From: Candidatus Aminicenantota bacterium
GTDB taxonomy: Bacteria; Acidobacteriota; Aminicenantia; Aminicenantales; Aminicenantaceae
DNA: 51,243 bases
Direction: 5' to 3'
Assembly: GCA_011773465.1 (NCBI GenBank)
Contig: WVXO01000025.1
Coordinates: 1,450 to 52,692, forward strand
In this document: positions 1 to 8,033 of the stretch, piece by piece
How the letters are laid out: each line of letters begins with the position of its first letter
How positions within the stretch are numbered: the first letter of the stretch is position 1
Notes under the pieces: generated by a model
The model's database searches: none
What the model saw: only the letters and a program-made list of their open reading frames with translations
What the model was told of the DNA's origin: nothing
Position numbers and translations under genes: made by a program

Positions 1-1539
1 TTTCTGCCTTACCAGAAGCTTGGCGTGCTTGCCCTGAATTTTAACGGGTTCTTTCACGACTTCTGCTTTTTCAGTCAGAAAAATTGGTTTAGGATTCCCA
101 ACTCCAAAAGGAGAAAGGAGAGAAAAATTCTCGATAAAACTAGAGCTTATATCAGAAAAATCTATCTTCGAGTCTATGTATATTTTTCTTTTTAAATGCT
201 CATCGGTTATTCTCGAGTCGACATAGGAATTTGCCGTCTTTTTAAAAAGCGTCACATTTTCTTGAGCAAGCACACAACCGACGGCCGTTGAATGTCCTCC
301 ATAATTCAGGAACAGGTCTTTACATTCATCCAAACACGCGATAAGGGGAAATTCATCGATGCTTCTCCCTGAGCCATATGCTTTTCCATCTTCATAGGCA
401 AATATCAAAACGGGCCGATGTAGGAAATCTTTAAGCTTTGAGGCCACAATACCGATTACTCCACGGTGCCATTCCTCGCAGCCCAGAATCAGAAATTTGT
501 AGCGTTTATCAAGAGTTCTTTTCCTGATTTTCCTCAAGGCCTGTTCATAAATTTTCTCTTGTGTTTTCTGCCTTTTGGAATTCAGTTTATCAAGATGGCC
601 TACGAGTTCAAGCGACTCTGGAAGAGAATTCGTAAAAAATAGCTTAACAGCTAAATCAGTCATCCCCATTCTTCCAGCAGCGTTAATCCTCGGCCCGATC
701 CTGAATCCGACATCTCCGGCAGAGACTCTTTTTCCACTCAAACCGCAGAATTCCATCAGACTTAATAATCCAGTGCTGGCAACGTTTTCCAGCTCTTTTA
801 GTCCGAACTTAACAAAAAGCCTGTTTTCACCTTTCAATTCTGCAACATCGGCTATTGTCCCAATTGAGACAAGCTTCATATAGCCCTGCAGAGAAGAAGA
901 CTTCCCCTCCCTATCAAAAAGTGCCTGGATCAGCTTGAAGACAACCCCAATTCCGGCTAAGCTCCTATCAGGATATCCGGAGTCCATAAGCATAGGATTG
1001 AGGATTGCCTTGGCTTCGGGAAGGGTATCTCCAGGCAGATGATGGTCAGTTATGATGATATCAACTCCTGTCTCTCTCGCACTTTTCGCAAATCGCGTCG
1101 CTTTTATCCCGCAATCTACACTGACCACTAAGCTCGCTTTTCTCTCAAGGACAATTTCAATATACTCCTCCTTAATCCCGTATCCTTCCTTCAATCTATC
1201 TGGGATGAAGTAATCGACCTCTGCCCCTAAAGACTCCAGGGCTTTGGAGAGGATAACGACTGAAAGAATGCCGTCCACATCATAATCGCCAAAAATCAAT
1301 ATTTTCTCCCTGCTGGAAATCGCTTGGCTGATTCTCTCTACTGCCTCCTTCATGTCTCTCATCAAATAAGGATCATGAAGGCCTTCCAAAGTCCCGAAAA
1401 GAAATTTACTAGCAGCTTCTGCATCGCATAAATTCCGGTTGACCAATATCTGAGCAATTTCTAAAGGAATGCCAAGCTCAGCAGTAAGAGTCTTCGCTTC
1501 CTCTCGCCATGGTTTCAAGATCCAAATAGTTTCGATCAT
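1..1539 (-). CDS. recJ: Single-stranded-DNA-specific exonuclease RecJ (3' end cut by window edge)
   Basis: RecJ is a 5'-3' single-strand DNA exonuclease used in recombination and mismatch/base-excision repair. Translating the minus strand from ATG at 1539 gives MIETIWILKPWREEAK..., then the DHH-family motif DYDVDG near residue 88, the name-giving DHH in 'IIITDHHLPGD' near residue 165, and the DHHA1 motif GGHSTAVG near residue 415. The last visible residues (VVKEPVKIQGKHAKLLVRQK) match the start of the C-terminal OB-like domain. 513 codons are in the window; the family is usually about 560-580 residues, so only some 50 are missing. A weak TAAATT -10 box lies 9 nt before the ATG, without a good -35. 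Divergent from ftsY across a repeat element. Identification is firm. Confidence 0.95.
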   Translation of the reverse strand, partial: MIETIWILKPWREEAKTLTAELGIPLEIAQILVNRNLCDAEAASKFLFGTLEGLHDPYLMRDMKEAVERISQAISSREKILIFGDYDVDGILSVVILSKALESLGAEVDYFIPDRLKEGYGIKEEYIEIVLERKASLVVSVDCGIKATRFAKSARETGVDIIITDHHLPGDTLPEAKAILNPMLMDSGYPDRSLAGIGVVFKLIQALFDREGKSSSLQGYMKLVSIGTIADVAELKGENRLFVKFGLKELENVASTGLLSLMEFCGLSGKRVSAGDVGFRIGPRINAAGRMGMTDLAVKLFFTNSLPESLELVGHLDKLNSKRQKTQEKIYEQALRKIRKRTLDKRYKFLILGCEEWHRGVIGIVASKLKDFLHRPVLIFAYEDGKAYGSGRSIDEFPLIACLDECKDLFLNYGGHSTAVGCVLAQENVTLFKKTANSYVDSRITDEHLKRKIYIDSKIDFSDISSSFIENFSLLSPFGVGNPKPIFLTEKAEVVKEPVKIQGKHAKLLVRQK

Positions 1540-1558
1540 AGGCTCTTAAATTTAACAT

Positions 1559-1618
1559 AAAAAAAGGGGACAGGCTACTTTTTTATCAGGAGAAAATGGG
1601 GCCAGGCCCCATTTTCTC
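1559..1618. repeat. Composite REP-like element (arm plus palindrome)
   Basis: Two modules lie side by side: GGGGACAGGCTACTTTTT preceded by a run of A, then a perfect 29-bp palindrome at 1590-1618 centred on GGGGCCAGGCCCC. The same two modules in the same order occur at 7572-7624, and single modules occur at 22911, 23045, 28286, 28418 and 32235. This copy sits in the divergent recJ/ftsY promoter region. It resembles REP sequences mobilised by RAYT transposases, but no RAYT gene is in the window. Confidence 0.8.
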
Positions 1619-1622
1619 TCAA

Positions 1623-1651
1623 TTGACTTTAAAAAACTCGAAAAATATAAT
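1623..1651 (+). promoter_or_regulatory. Sigma-70-type promoter for ftsY-rib operon
   Basis: TTGACT (1623-1628), 17-nt spacer, perfect TATAAT (1646-1651). Only 9 nt separate the -10 box from the GTG start of ftsY, so the expected transcription start is within about 3 nt of the start codon. No Shine-Dalgarno is possible: a leaderless mRNA is implied. Confidence 0.8.
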
Positions 1652-1660
1652 AATCGTGCT

Positions 1661-2554
1661 GTGATCGGAAACCTAAAAGAAAAACTAGCCGAAACGCGAA
1701 ATGCGTTTAAAGAAAGGTTCGAAGAGCTTCTTCGGAGTGAAAAAGACAGAGAAGAAATTCTTGATAGACTTGCCGAATCCATGGTTCTGGCTGATATAGG
1801 AATCTCTTCTACTGAAAGAATTATTCATTCTATCAGAGAAAAGAGCAAAAAAAGCGACTCTTTCGAAACAATTAAAAAAATATTGGAGGAGGAGATTATA
1901 AACACTCTCTCTCAATTCCCCTCTGCTTTCAACCTTGATCATTCTCATTCTGTTATCATGATGGTCGGAGTAAACGGTGGGGGAAAGACAACGTCCCTGG
2001 CTAAGCTAGCTTATCACTTCACCAAGGAGGGAAAGAATGTATTGATGGTGGCGGCTGATACATTCAGGGCAGCAGCCCAGGAACAGCTGGCATTATGGGG
2101 AAAGAAATTAAATATTCCTATTATAAAAGGCCAGTACGGAGCTGACCCTGCTTCTGTCGTTTACGATTCCATTCAATCTTTAAAGGCCCGTTCCTTACAG
2201 CTTCTTCTTGTAGATACTGCTGGAAGAATACATACCAACACCAACCTAATGAAGGAGTTGGAAAAGATTAAACGGATCATCTCAAGAGAAATCGAAGGAG
2301 CTCCCCATGAGATATTGCTCGTTCTGGATGCCAGTATTGGCCAAAATGCTCTGATTCAAGCCAAAGAATTTCTCAAGTTTTCGGGCTTAACTGGCATTTT
2401 CCTCACCAAGCTGGATGGAACTGCCAAAGGAGGAAGTGTTATAAGCATAGTAGACGAACTGAAACTCCCGATCAAGTTCATCGGTATCGGGGAAAATGAA
2501 AAGGACATGCTTTACTTCTCTCCCCGGGATTTTGCGAGAGCCCTTCTTTCATGA
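1661..2554 (+). CDS. ftsY: Signal recognition particle receptor FtsY
   Basis: FtsY is the membrane-associated SRP receptor GTPase for co-translational targeting of membrane proteins. The 297-residue protein is essentially only the NG domain: N-domain helices to about residue 90, G1 loop GVNGGGKTT near residue 103, [16 protein letters not shown] near residue 187, and [10 protein letters not shown] near residue 250. The long acidic A domain of enterobacterial FtsY is absent, as in many other phyla. The start is GTG at 1661, dictated by the promoter immediately upstream. The stop overlaps the ribD start (ATGA), so it is translationally coupled to riboflavin genes, an uncommon pairing. Confidence 0.96.
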   Translation: MIGNLKEKLAETRNAFKERFEELLRSEKDREEILDRLAESMVLADIGISSTERIIHSIREKSKKSDSFETIKKILEEEIINTLSQFPSAFNLDHSHSVIMMVGVNGGGKTTSLAKLAYHFTKEGKNVLMVAADTFRAAAQEQLALWGKKLNIPIIKGQYGADPASVVYDSIQSLKARSLQLLLVDTAGRIHTNTNLMKELEKIKRIISREIEGAPHEILLVLDASIGQNALIQAKEFLKFSGLTGIFLTKLDGTAKGGSVISIVDELKLPIKFIGIGENEKDMLYFSPRDFARALLS

Positions 2555-3645
2555 AAAACCTTAAAGATATTTACTACCTCCAGATGGCCTATGCCTTAGC
2601 TGAAAAAGCTAAAGGATGGGCAAGCCCAAATCCCTACGTGGGCACAGTGATCGTACGCAAAGATGTGATCGTGGGTTATGGTTATCATGTAAAGCCTGGC
2701 CAGCCCCATGCTGAAGCTGTAGCTCTTCAGAGAGCAGGCTCTCTTTCCCTAAACAGCACTGCTTATATCACTCTTGAACCCTGTGTTCACTGGGGAAAAA
2801 CACCTCCTTGTACAGAAGCGATACTTCGGGCGCGCTTGAAAAGAGTGATTATCTCCGCTCTCGATCCAAATCCCCTTGTTTTCAAAAAGGGAATTAAAAA
2901 AATAAAGCAGGCTGGAATAGAAGTCTCTGCGGGTCTTCTCGAGGAGAAAAACAGACGACTGAATGAAGCTTACTTAAAATACATCACAAAAAAAATCCCT
3001 TTTGTCACTGCTAAAGCTGCCATCAGTGTCGATGGGAAAATAGCAACCAGAAAATTTTCGTCCCGATGGATCTCTTCTCCGCAGACAAGAAAATATTTTC
3101 ATCTCTTAAGAGGAGAGTACGATGCGCTTCTGGTTGGGATTAACACTCTTGTCAAGGACGATCCTCTGCTTACTGTGCGTCATCCTAACTGGAAGGGAAA
3201 ACATATCATGCGTGTTATCCTCGATTCCCATCTTCGCTTCCCTTTAGCGGCTAAGATTCTCTCCACCCTTTCCCAGGGAAAAATTTTTGTCTTTTCTCTT
3301 AAGAAAGCCTCCCCAAGGAAAGCTGAAGCTTTGCGTAAAAAGGGAGTAGATGTCGTTTTTCTTTCTTCGCCAACTTTGGACATAAAGGAAGTACTAACCT
3401 GGCTGGGCAAGAATGAGATATCGAGCGTGCTGGTTGAAGGCGGTAGCCGAGTGCTGACGTCAATGCTCGAAGAAAGGCTTGTAGATAAAGTTATTGTATC
3501 CATCTCTCCCAAATTGATCGGGGGAAAGCATGCGCCGTCTCTTCTCCAGGGAGAAGGGGCAGACTTCATAAAAAATTCGATTCATTTGAAGAGAAAAAAC
3601 TCTTTTCAAATTGATGAAGACATCATCATGGAAGGATATCTCTAA
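2551..3645 (+). CDS. ribD: Bifunctional riboflavin deaminase/reductase RibD
   Basis: RibD performs the second and third committed steps of riboflavin synthesis: deamination of the pyrimidinone, then NADPH-dependent reduction of the ribosyl side chain. The N-terminal deaminase has the zinc and catalytic motif HAEAVAL (about residues 50-56) and PCVHWGKTPPC (about 77-87). The reductase domain follows from about residue 150, with 'KAAISVDGKIA', 'DALLVGINTLVKDDPLLTVR' and 'VEGGSRVLTSML'. Length of 364 is typical. It overlaps ftsY by 4 nt and ribE by 1 nt, so the four genes form one coupled operon. No FMN riboswitch precedes the operon. Confidence 0.97.
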   Translation: MKNLKDIYYLQMAYALAEKAKGWASPNPYVGTVIVRKDVIVGYGYHVKPGQPHAEAVALQRAGSLSLNSTAYITLEPCVHWGKTPPCTEAILRARLKRVIISALDPNPLVFKKGIKKIKQAGIEVSAGLLEEKNRRLNEAYLKYITKKIPFVTAKAAISVDGKIATRKFSSRWISSPQTRKYFHLLRGEYDALLVGINTLVKDDPLLTVRHPNWKGKHIMRVILDSHLRFPLAAKILSTLSQGKIFVFSLKKASPRKAEALRKKGVDVVFLSSPTLDIKEVLTWLGKNEISSVLVEGGSRVLTSMLEERLVDKVIVSISPKLIGGKHAPSLLQGEGADFIKNSIHLKRKNSFQIDEDIIMEGYL

Positions 3646-4268
3646 TGTTTACAGGAATCATTAATCATACAGGTTTGTTCAAAGGATACCGCCGAGGGAA
3701 ACAAGAAATAACGATCGAGGCTCCCTCTATCATTTCTCAAATAGAAATCGGCGAAAGCCTGGCTGTGAACGGGGTCTGCTTAAGCCTCATCAAAAAAGAG
3801 AATAAAGCCCTTTTCTTCAATCTCTCTCAAGAAACCATCCAAAAAACCAATCTGGGCTATCTTAGGCAGGGTGAAATACTCAATCTTGAGCAACCGCTTA
3901 CGCTCTCATCTCCCTTAGGTGGCCATCTTATTACAGGCCATGTCGACGCACGAGGAAAAGTTCTCCTGATATCGCAGAAAAGACCAGGAAAAAGACTGAA
4001 AATCTCTTTCCCTCCAGAGCTCAGACGGTACTTTATCCCTGAAGGTTCAGTAGCCTTAAACGGAGTAAGCTTGACCATCGCTCTATTAGGTCCTTCTTCA
4101 TTCGAAGTTGAGCTTATTCCCATCACATTAAATAATTCTAATTTAGGCAACTTAAAAAGAGGAGATGCGGTCAACATAGAATGTGACACGATCGGAAAAT
4201 ACGTGTATAATTGGATAAGTAAAGACAAGCGACAGAATAAGAGAAAAAGAGAGAAGGATATGAGATGA
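3645..4268 (+). CDS. ribE: Riboflavin synthase alpha chain
   Basis: Catalyses dismutation of two 6,7-dimethyl-8-ribityllumazines to riboflavin plus a pyrimidinedione. Begins MFTGIINHTG, the characteristic trimer-forming N-terminus, and shows two tandem lumazine-binding repeats: 'SLAVNGVCLSL' with 'GGHLITGHVDARG' at the hinge, then 'GSVALNGVSLTIA'. Its 207 residues fit the family. Overlaps ribD by one base and ribBA by four. The basic tail (KDKRQNKRKREKDMR) is slightly longer than usual. Lumazine synthase (ribH), which makes its substrate, is not in this window and does not follow ribBA as it often does. Confidence 0.96.
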   Translation: MFTGIINHTGLFKGYRRGKQEITIEAPSIISQIEIGESLAVNGVCLSLIKKENKALFFNLSQETIQKTNLGYLRQGEILNLEQPLTLSSPLGGHLITGHVDARGKVLLISQKRPGKRLKISFPPELRRYFIPEGSVALNGVSLTIALLGPSSFEVELIPITLNNSNLGNLKRGDAVNIECDTIGKYVYNWISKDKRQNKRKREKDMR

Positions 4269-5482
4269 AAAGGAAATCACAAACAGCTTCAGTAGAACAA
4301 GCTCTTAAATCGGTAAAAGCTGGAAAGCTCATCATTATCGTTGATGATGAAGACAGAGAGAATGAAGGCGACCTGATGGTTGCGGCTGAAAAGGTAACTC
4401 CAGAAGTCATCAACTTCATGACCAAACACGGGCGGGGTCTTATCTGCATGCCCCTGACAGAAAAAAGGCTAAGGGAACTCGATATTCCTTTAATGGTTCG
4501 AGATAATACAGCTCCCTTCCAAACGGCTTTTACCGTTTCCATAGATGCTAAAAAGGGAGTCACAACGGGTATTTCAGCTTATGACCGGGCTAAAACAGTT
4601 CTGACTGCCATTGACCACAAAACGCGCCCCGCAGACCTAACTCGACCCGGGCATATCTTTCCCCTTCAAGCGCAGGAAGGCGGCGTTCTGGTAAGGGCGG
4701 GCCAAACAGAGGCAGCGCTGGACATCACTCGTCTGGCTGGATTAAGGCCTGCAGGCGTCATCTGCGAAGTCATGAACGAAGATGGTACCATGGCCAGGAT
4801 GCCTCAACTCGAGGAATTTAGCCGGGCTCATGATATTCCCATCCTGACTATCGCTGATCTCATAAAATACAGGATGAGGCACGAAACGCTTGTCAATAAA
4901 ATTGAAGAAGCCGATTTGCCGACTAAGTTTGGGCACTTCAAGGTGATGATTTTTGAAGACAGCATCCATAAAGAACACCATATAGCCCTGGTCAAAGGAG
5001 AAATAAAAAAGGACGAACCTACGCTTGTCCGTGCTCACTCTCAGTGTTTGACTGGAGACACTTTTGGCTCAGTTCGCTGCGACTGTGGAGAGCAACTTCA
5101 CCGCTCCATGAAAATGATCAACGAAGAAGGAAAAGGAGTCATCCTTTATATACTCAATCATGAGGGAAGAGGGATCGGCTTCGCCAACAAAATCAAAGCC
5201 TATGCCATCCAGGAACAGGGAGTAGATACTTACGAAGCCAACCGAAAACTTGGTTTTAAGGCTGACCAAAGAGACTACGGAATAGGAGCTCAAGTACTGG
5301 TTTCTCTTGGAGTTAACAAGCTCCGTCTGATAACTAATAATCCGCGAAAATTCATCGGGCTTTCAGGATATGGGTTAGAAATTGTGGAAAGGGTACCTAT
5401 CGAAATCCCCCCTAACAAGGTGAACCTCAAATACCTGAAGACCAAGAAAGAAAAAATGGGCCATATCCTGGATATGGTCTAA
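4265..5482 (+). CDS. ribBA: Bifunctional DHBP synthase / GTP cyclohydrolase II
   Basis: Supplies both riboflavin precursors: RibB converts ribulose-5-phosphate to 3,4-dihydroxy-2-butanone-4-phosphate, and RibA opens GTP. The RibB half (to about residue 205) carries DDEDRENEGDL near residue 27 and 'TRPGHIFPLQAQEGGVLVRAGQTEAALD'. The RibA half has the zinc-binding 'CLTGDTFGSVRCDCGEQL' near 260-277, 'NHEGRGIGFANKIKAYAIQEQG', and 'DQRDYGIGAQVL'. Length of 405 is standard. Last gene of the ftsY-rib operon; it ends 28 nt before the convergent dtd stop, with no evident hairpin terminator between them. Confidence 0.97.
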   Translation: MKRKSQTASVEQALKSVKAGKLIIIVDDEDRENEGDLMVAAEKVTPEVINFMTKHGRGLICMPLTEKRLRELDIPLMVRDNTAPFQTAFTVSIDAKKGVTTGISAYDRAKTVLTAIDHKTRPADLTRPGHIFPLQAQEGGVLVRAGQTEAALDITRLAGLRPAGVICEVMNEDGTMARMPQLEEFSRAHDIPILTIADLIKYRMRHETLVNKIEEADLPTKFGHFKVMIFEDSIHKEHHIALVKGEIKKDEPTLVRAHSQCLTGDTFGSVRCDCGEQLHRSMKMINEEGKGVILYILNHEGRGIGFANKIKAYAIQEQGVDTYEANRKLGFKADQRDYGIGAQVLVSLGVNKLRLITNNPRKFIGLSGYGLEIVERVPIEIPPNKVNLKYLKTKKEKMGHILDMV

Positions 5483-5510
5483 GACAAAAATCCTGCCTCT
5501 GCTTTAAAAT

Positions 5511-5966
5511 CTAATCCACATAAGATTTTTTCTTTTCAAGAATAAAAGTAACAGGGCCATCATTGACCATACGGACATCCATCATGGCCCCAAAAACTCC
5601 TGTCTCAACTTTGATACCTCTCTGTTTAATTAGATCAACAAAATAACTAAAAAGCTCCTCCGCTCTTTCTGGCAACTCGGCTCTGTCGAAACTGGGTCTC
5701 CTTCCTTTCTTTGTGGATCCAGCGAGAGTGAACTGAGAAACTGCGAGCACTCCTCCTCGAGCCTCTGACAAGGATAAGTTCATTTTCCCTTCCTTATCAG
5801 GGAAAATCCGCAGCTCCACAACTTTATTAGCCAGATATTGAGCATCATCTTCTGAATCGCCCTTTTCAATGCCTACCAGGAGGCAAATTCCCCGCTCTAT
5901 TTCTCCTGTGATCTTTCCCTGAACTTCAACCGCAGCCTGTTTGACTCTCTGTAAGACAATCTTCAT
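5511..5966 (-). CDS. dtd: D-aminoacyl-tRNA deacylase
   Basis: Hydrolyses D-amino acids from mischarged tRNAs (also Gly-tRNA-Ala), a translation quality-control enzyme. The 151-residue protein begins MKIVLQRVKQAAVEV and contains the two active-site signatures: SQFTLAGSTKKGRRPSF around residues 78-94 and VNDGPVTF near residue 136, close to the C-terminus. Both are needed to build the dimer-interface active site. It lies 10 nt downstream of murJ on the same strand and is probably co-transcribed with it. Confidence 0.95.
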   Translation of the reverse strand: MKIVLQRVKQAAVEVQGKITGEIERGICLLVGIEKGDSEDDAQYLANKVVELRIFPDKEGKMNLSLSEARGGVLAVSQFTLAGSTKKGRRPSFDRAELPERAEELFSYFVDLIKQRGIKVETGVFGAMMDVRMVNDGPVTFILEKKKSYVD

Positions 5967-5976
5967 CTTTCTCCTC

Positions 5977-7554
5977 TTATTCCTTTAAAATTCTCTCGCG
6001 AGAAAAGACATCTCTTAAGCTTCTTAATTCTTCATGGTTAAAAAGCAGATTCATCAGGAGATAAACGAGTATCCCTATGAAAATAGCCGATAACAATACT
6101 CCGAGCTGTTCTAAGAACGCGAGGCGCTGGAAGTCAAAATGACTCATAAAAAACCAGACACCCAATCCCATCACAGCTGCCGAAAAAGAAGATTTCAAGG
6201 CTGATGCCGAAAATCCTTTCCGCTCAATCTTTCCGATCTTTCTTTCCAGCAGGACAAAAAGAAGAAATAAGTTCAGGACAGAAGAAATGGAGAGGGCCAA
6301 AGCTATGCCTCCCACCCGCATTGGATTCTTCAAAATCCACGCAAGCGAGATATAGCTCAACATCACGAAAAAGGCGACAATAACTGGTGTTTTGGTGTCT
6401 TTAAGAGAATGAAAAGCAGAGGCTAAAATTTTTACTCCCGAGATAAAAGGAAGCGCAAAGGAAAAAAAGAACAGGCATGAAGCGCTCACGGCTGTTGACT
6501 GTTCATCAAAGACGCCCCTTTGAAAAAGTACTTGAATGATGGGGCGGCTCAAAACAAGCAGCCCGACCATAGCTGGGATAGTAACAAAAAATACCAGCTT
6601 AAAAGAGAAGATAAGAGTCCTTTTCATGCCCAGAATATCACGATGAGCAGTCAGCTCCGATAGAGTGGGAAGCAGGGCGATGGAGAGGGCGATCGAAAAT
6701 ATCCCCAGGGTAAGCTCCTGAACTCTTGTTGCATAGTAAAGAGAAGATACGCTTCCTTCCTCCAAGACGGAGGCGATCATCCGGCTGATGGCCAAATTTA
6801 TCTGAATAATCCCGGCGCCAAATATGCCCGGGACCATAAGCTTGGCCACCTTGCGAACTGCTGGATGGGAAAATGAGAGACCGAATTTAAACCGCATCCC
6901 GCTTTGCCAGAGATAAGGAAGCTGGAATACAAGCTGAAAAACGCCGCCGAGAACAACCCCAACTGCAAAAACAAGAGCCGGCTCTTCCGCCTTTCTGGCA
7001 AAAAGAACCGCGATGCTGATGATCGCCAAGTTAAAAAGCACGGGGGTAAAGGCAGGAACGAAAAATTTACGGAAAGAATTCAGGATAGCCATAGCCAGCG
7101 CGGCTAAACTGATTAAAAATACGTAGGGAAACATTATTCGAGTAAGAAAGATCGTCAGCTCCCATTTCCCTTCGACATCCCCAAAACCAGGGGCTATAAT
7201 CTTAACCAAAAGAGGAGAAAGGACAACACCCAAGACTGCGAGAAGAGCCATAACAAGGGTCAAATCAAAAAAGAAAGCATTGGCAAATTTCCAGAGCTCT
7301 TTTTTTGATTTTTCCTTTCTTTCCTGAGTAAAAACAGGAATAAAAGCAGCTGTCATCGCTCCTTCGCCTGTCAATCTCCTGAGCAAATTAGGGATGATAT
7401 AAGCGATGTAAAAGGCATCGGCACTCCTGCCTGTTCCCAGGTAATAAGCCTGGATCATGTCTCTGATATAACCAAATATTCTGCTCAGAAGTGTGGGTGC
7501 GGCCACGGCAAAAGTCGACCTCACTAATCTTCGATTTCGGTCCTTCTGCTTCAT
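5977..7554 (-). CDS. murJ: Lipid II flippase MurJ
   Basis: MurJ flips the peptidoglycan precursor lipid II across the inner membrane. About 525 residues with 13-14 predicted membrane segments; the diagnostic MviN/MurJ N-terminus is visible: 'STFAVAAPTLLSRIFGYIRDMIQAYYLGTGRSADAFYIAYIIPNLLRRLTGEGAMTAAFIPVF' (split here only for description: RIFGYIRD, ADAFYIA, PNLLRRLTGEGA). I prefer ATG at 7554 to the in-frame GTG at 7557 because AAGGA lies 4 nt before the ATG. Upstream is a REP-like element and the divergent rpsT; dtd follows closely. Confidence 0.94.
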   Translation of the reverse strand: MKQKDRNRRLVRSTFAVAAPTLLSRIFGYIRDMIQAYYLGTGRSADAFYIAYIIPNLLRRLTGEGAMTAAFIPVFTQERKEKSKKELWKFANAFFFDLTLVMALLAVLGVVLSPLLVKIIAPGFGDVEGKWELTIFLTRIMFPYVFLISLAALAMAILNSFRKFFVPAFTPVLFNLAIISIAVLFARKAEEPALVFAVGVVLGGVFQLVFQLPYLWQSGMRFKFGLSFSHPAVRKVAKLMVPGIFGAGIIQINLAISRMIASVLEEGSVSSLYYATRVQELTLGIFSIALSIALLPTLSELTAHRDILGMKRTLIFSFKLVFFVTIPAMVGLLVLSRPIIQVLFQRGVFDEQSTAVSASCLFFFSFALPFISGVKILASAFHSLKDTKTPVIVAFFVMLSYISLAWILKNPMRVGGIALALSISSVLNLFLLFVLLERKIGKIERKGFSASALKSSFSAAVMGLGVWFFMSHFDFQRLAFLEQLGVLLSAIFIGILVYLLMNLLFNHEELRSLRDVFSRERILKE

Positions 7555-7571
7555 CACTTCCTTAAAAAAGT

Positions 7572-7624
7572 AAAAAAGGGGACAGGCTACTTCTTCTGGA
7601 GAAAATGGGGCCTGGCCCCATTTT
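7572..7624. repeat. Composite REP-like element, second copy
   Basis: Same arrangement as 1559-1618: A-run plus GGGGACAGGCTAC, a short spacer, then the palindrome AAAATGGGGCCTGGCCCC plus ATTTT (7602-7624). It again sits in a divergent intergenic region, here between murJ and rpsT. The two composite copies share both modules and a nearly equal internal spacing, so they descend from one element rather than arising as unrelated hairpins. Confidence 0.8.
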
Positions 7625-7698
7625 TTGGCTCCATTTTTTCAGCCTGATAAATCATTTTGTCTCCCAGGATGAAAAAGAAATACTTTCCTTCCCAGAGG

Positions 7699-7727
7699 TT
7701 GACTTTAGAATAGAGATATCTTATCAT
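7699..7727 (+). promoter_or_regulatory. Promoter for rpsT
   Basis: TTGACT (7699-7704), 17-nt spacer, TATCAT (7722-7727). The predicted transcript has a leader of about 18 nt ending in the purine-rich GAGAGAGAA just before the rpsT ATG, so this gene uses a conventional short leader. Confidence 0.7.
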
Positions 7728-7751
7728 ACCATTTCTAAAAAAGAGAGAGAA

Positions 7752-8033
7752 ATGGCCATTCATAAATCAGCTGAACAGCAGTGGAGACGAAGCCTACGCA
7801 GGAATGTTATCAACAAAAGAAACAAATCTGCTCTCCGTAGTCAGATAAAAAAATTAAACGAGGCCATTAAAAATAAGGATCAGGAAACAGCCCAGAAGCT
7901 TCTCCCTCTCACTTTCTCCCTTATTGATAAATCAGTCAAAAAAGGGACTATTCATGAAAACAAAGGAAACAGGCACAAGTCAAGATTGAGCCGGCAGGTT
8001 GAAATGATTAATCCCTCCGCTCCCTCCAAGTGA
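7752..8033 (+). CDS. rpsT: 30S ribosomal protein S20
   Basis: Primary 16S rRNA-binding protein of the small subunit body. 93 residues, very basic: MAIHKSAEQQWRRSLRRNVINKRNK... followed by alpha-helical 'LRSQIKKLNEAIK' and the family's C-terminal 'KGTIHENKGNRHKSRLSRQV' (KGxIHxNxAxRxKSRL pattern). The ORF is open further upstream, but the ATG at 7752 fits S20 alignment, the promoter at 7699-7727, and a purine-rich ribosome site. Its last 26 nt overlap the 3' end of convergent holA, so the two mRNAs are antisense over that stretch. Confidence 0.95.
   Translation: MAIHKSAEQQWRRSLRRNVINKRNKSALRSQIKKLNEAIKNKDQETAQKLLPLTFSLIDKSVKKGTIHENKGNRHKSRLSRQVEMINPSAPSK

Noticed and set aside
575-883. 102-codon plus-strand frame
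   Set aside because: Lies wholly inside recJ on the other strand, whose motifs are intact; no ribosome site.
1540-1660. FMN riboswitch ahead of the ftsY-rib operon
   Set aside because: The promoter is 9 nt from the start codon, leaving no leader, and no RFN motif is present upstream.
7605-7751. Upstream extension of the rpsT frame
   Set aside because: Runs through the REP palindrome and the rpsT promoter; S20 begins at MAIHKSAEQ (7752).
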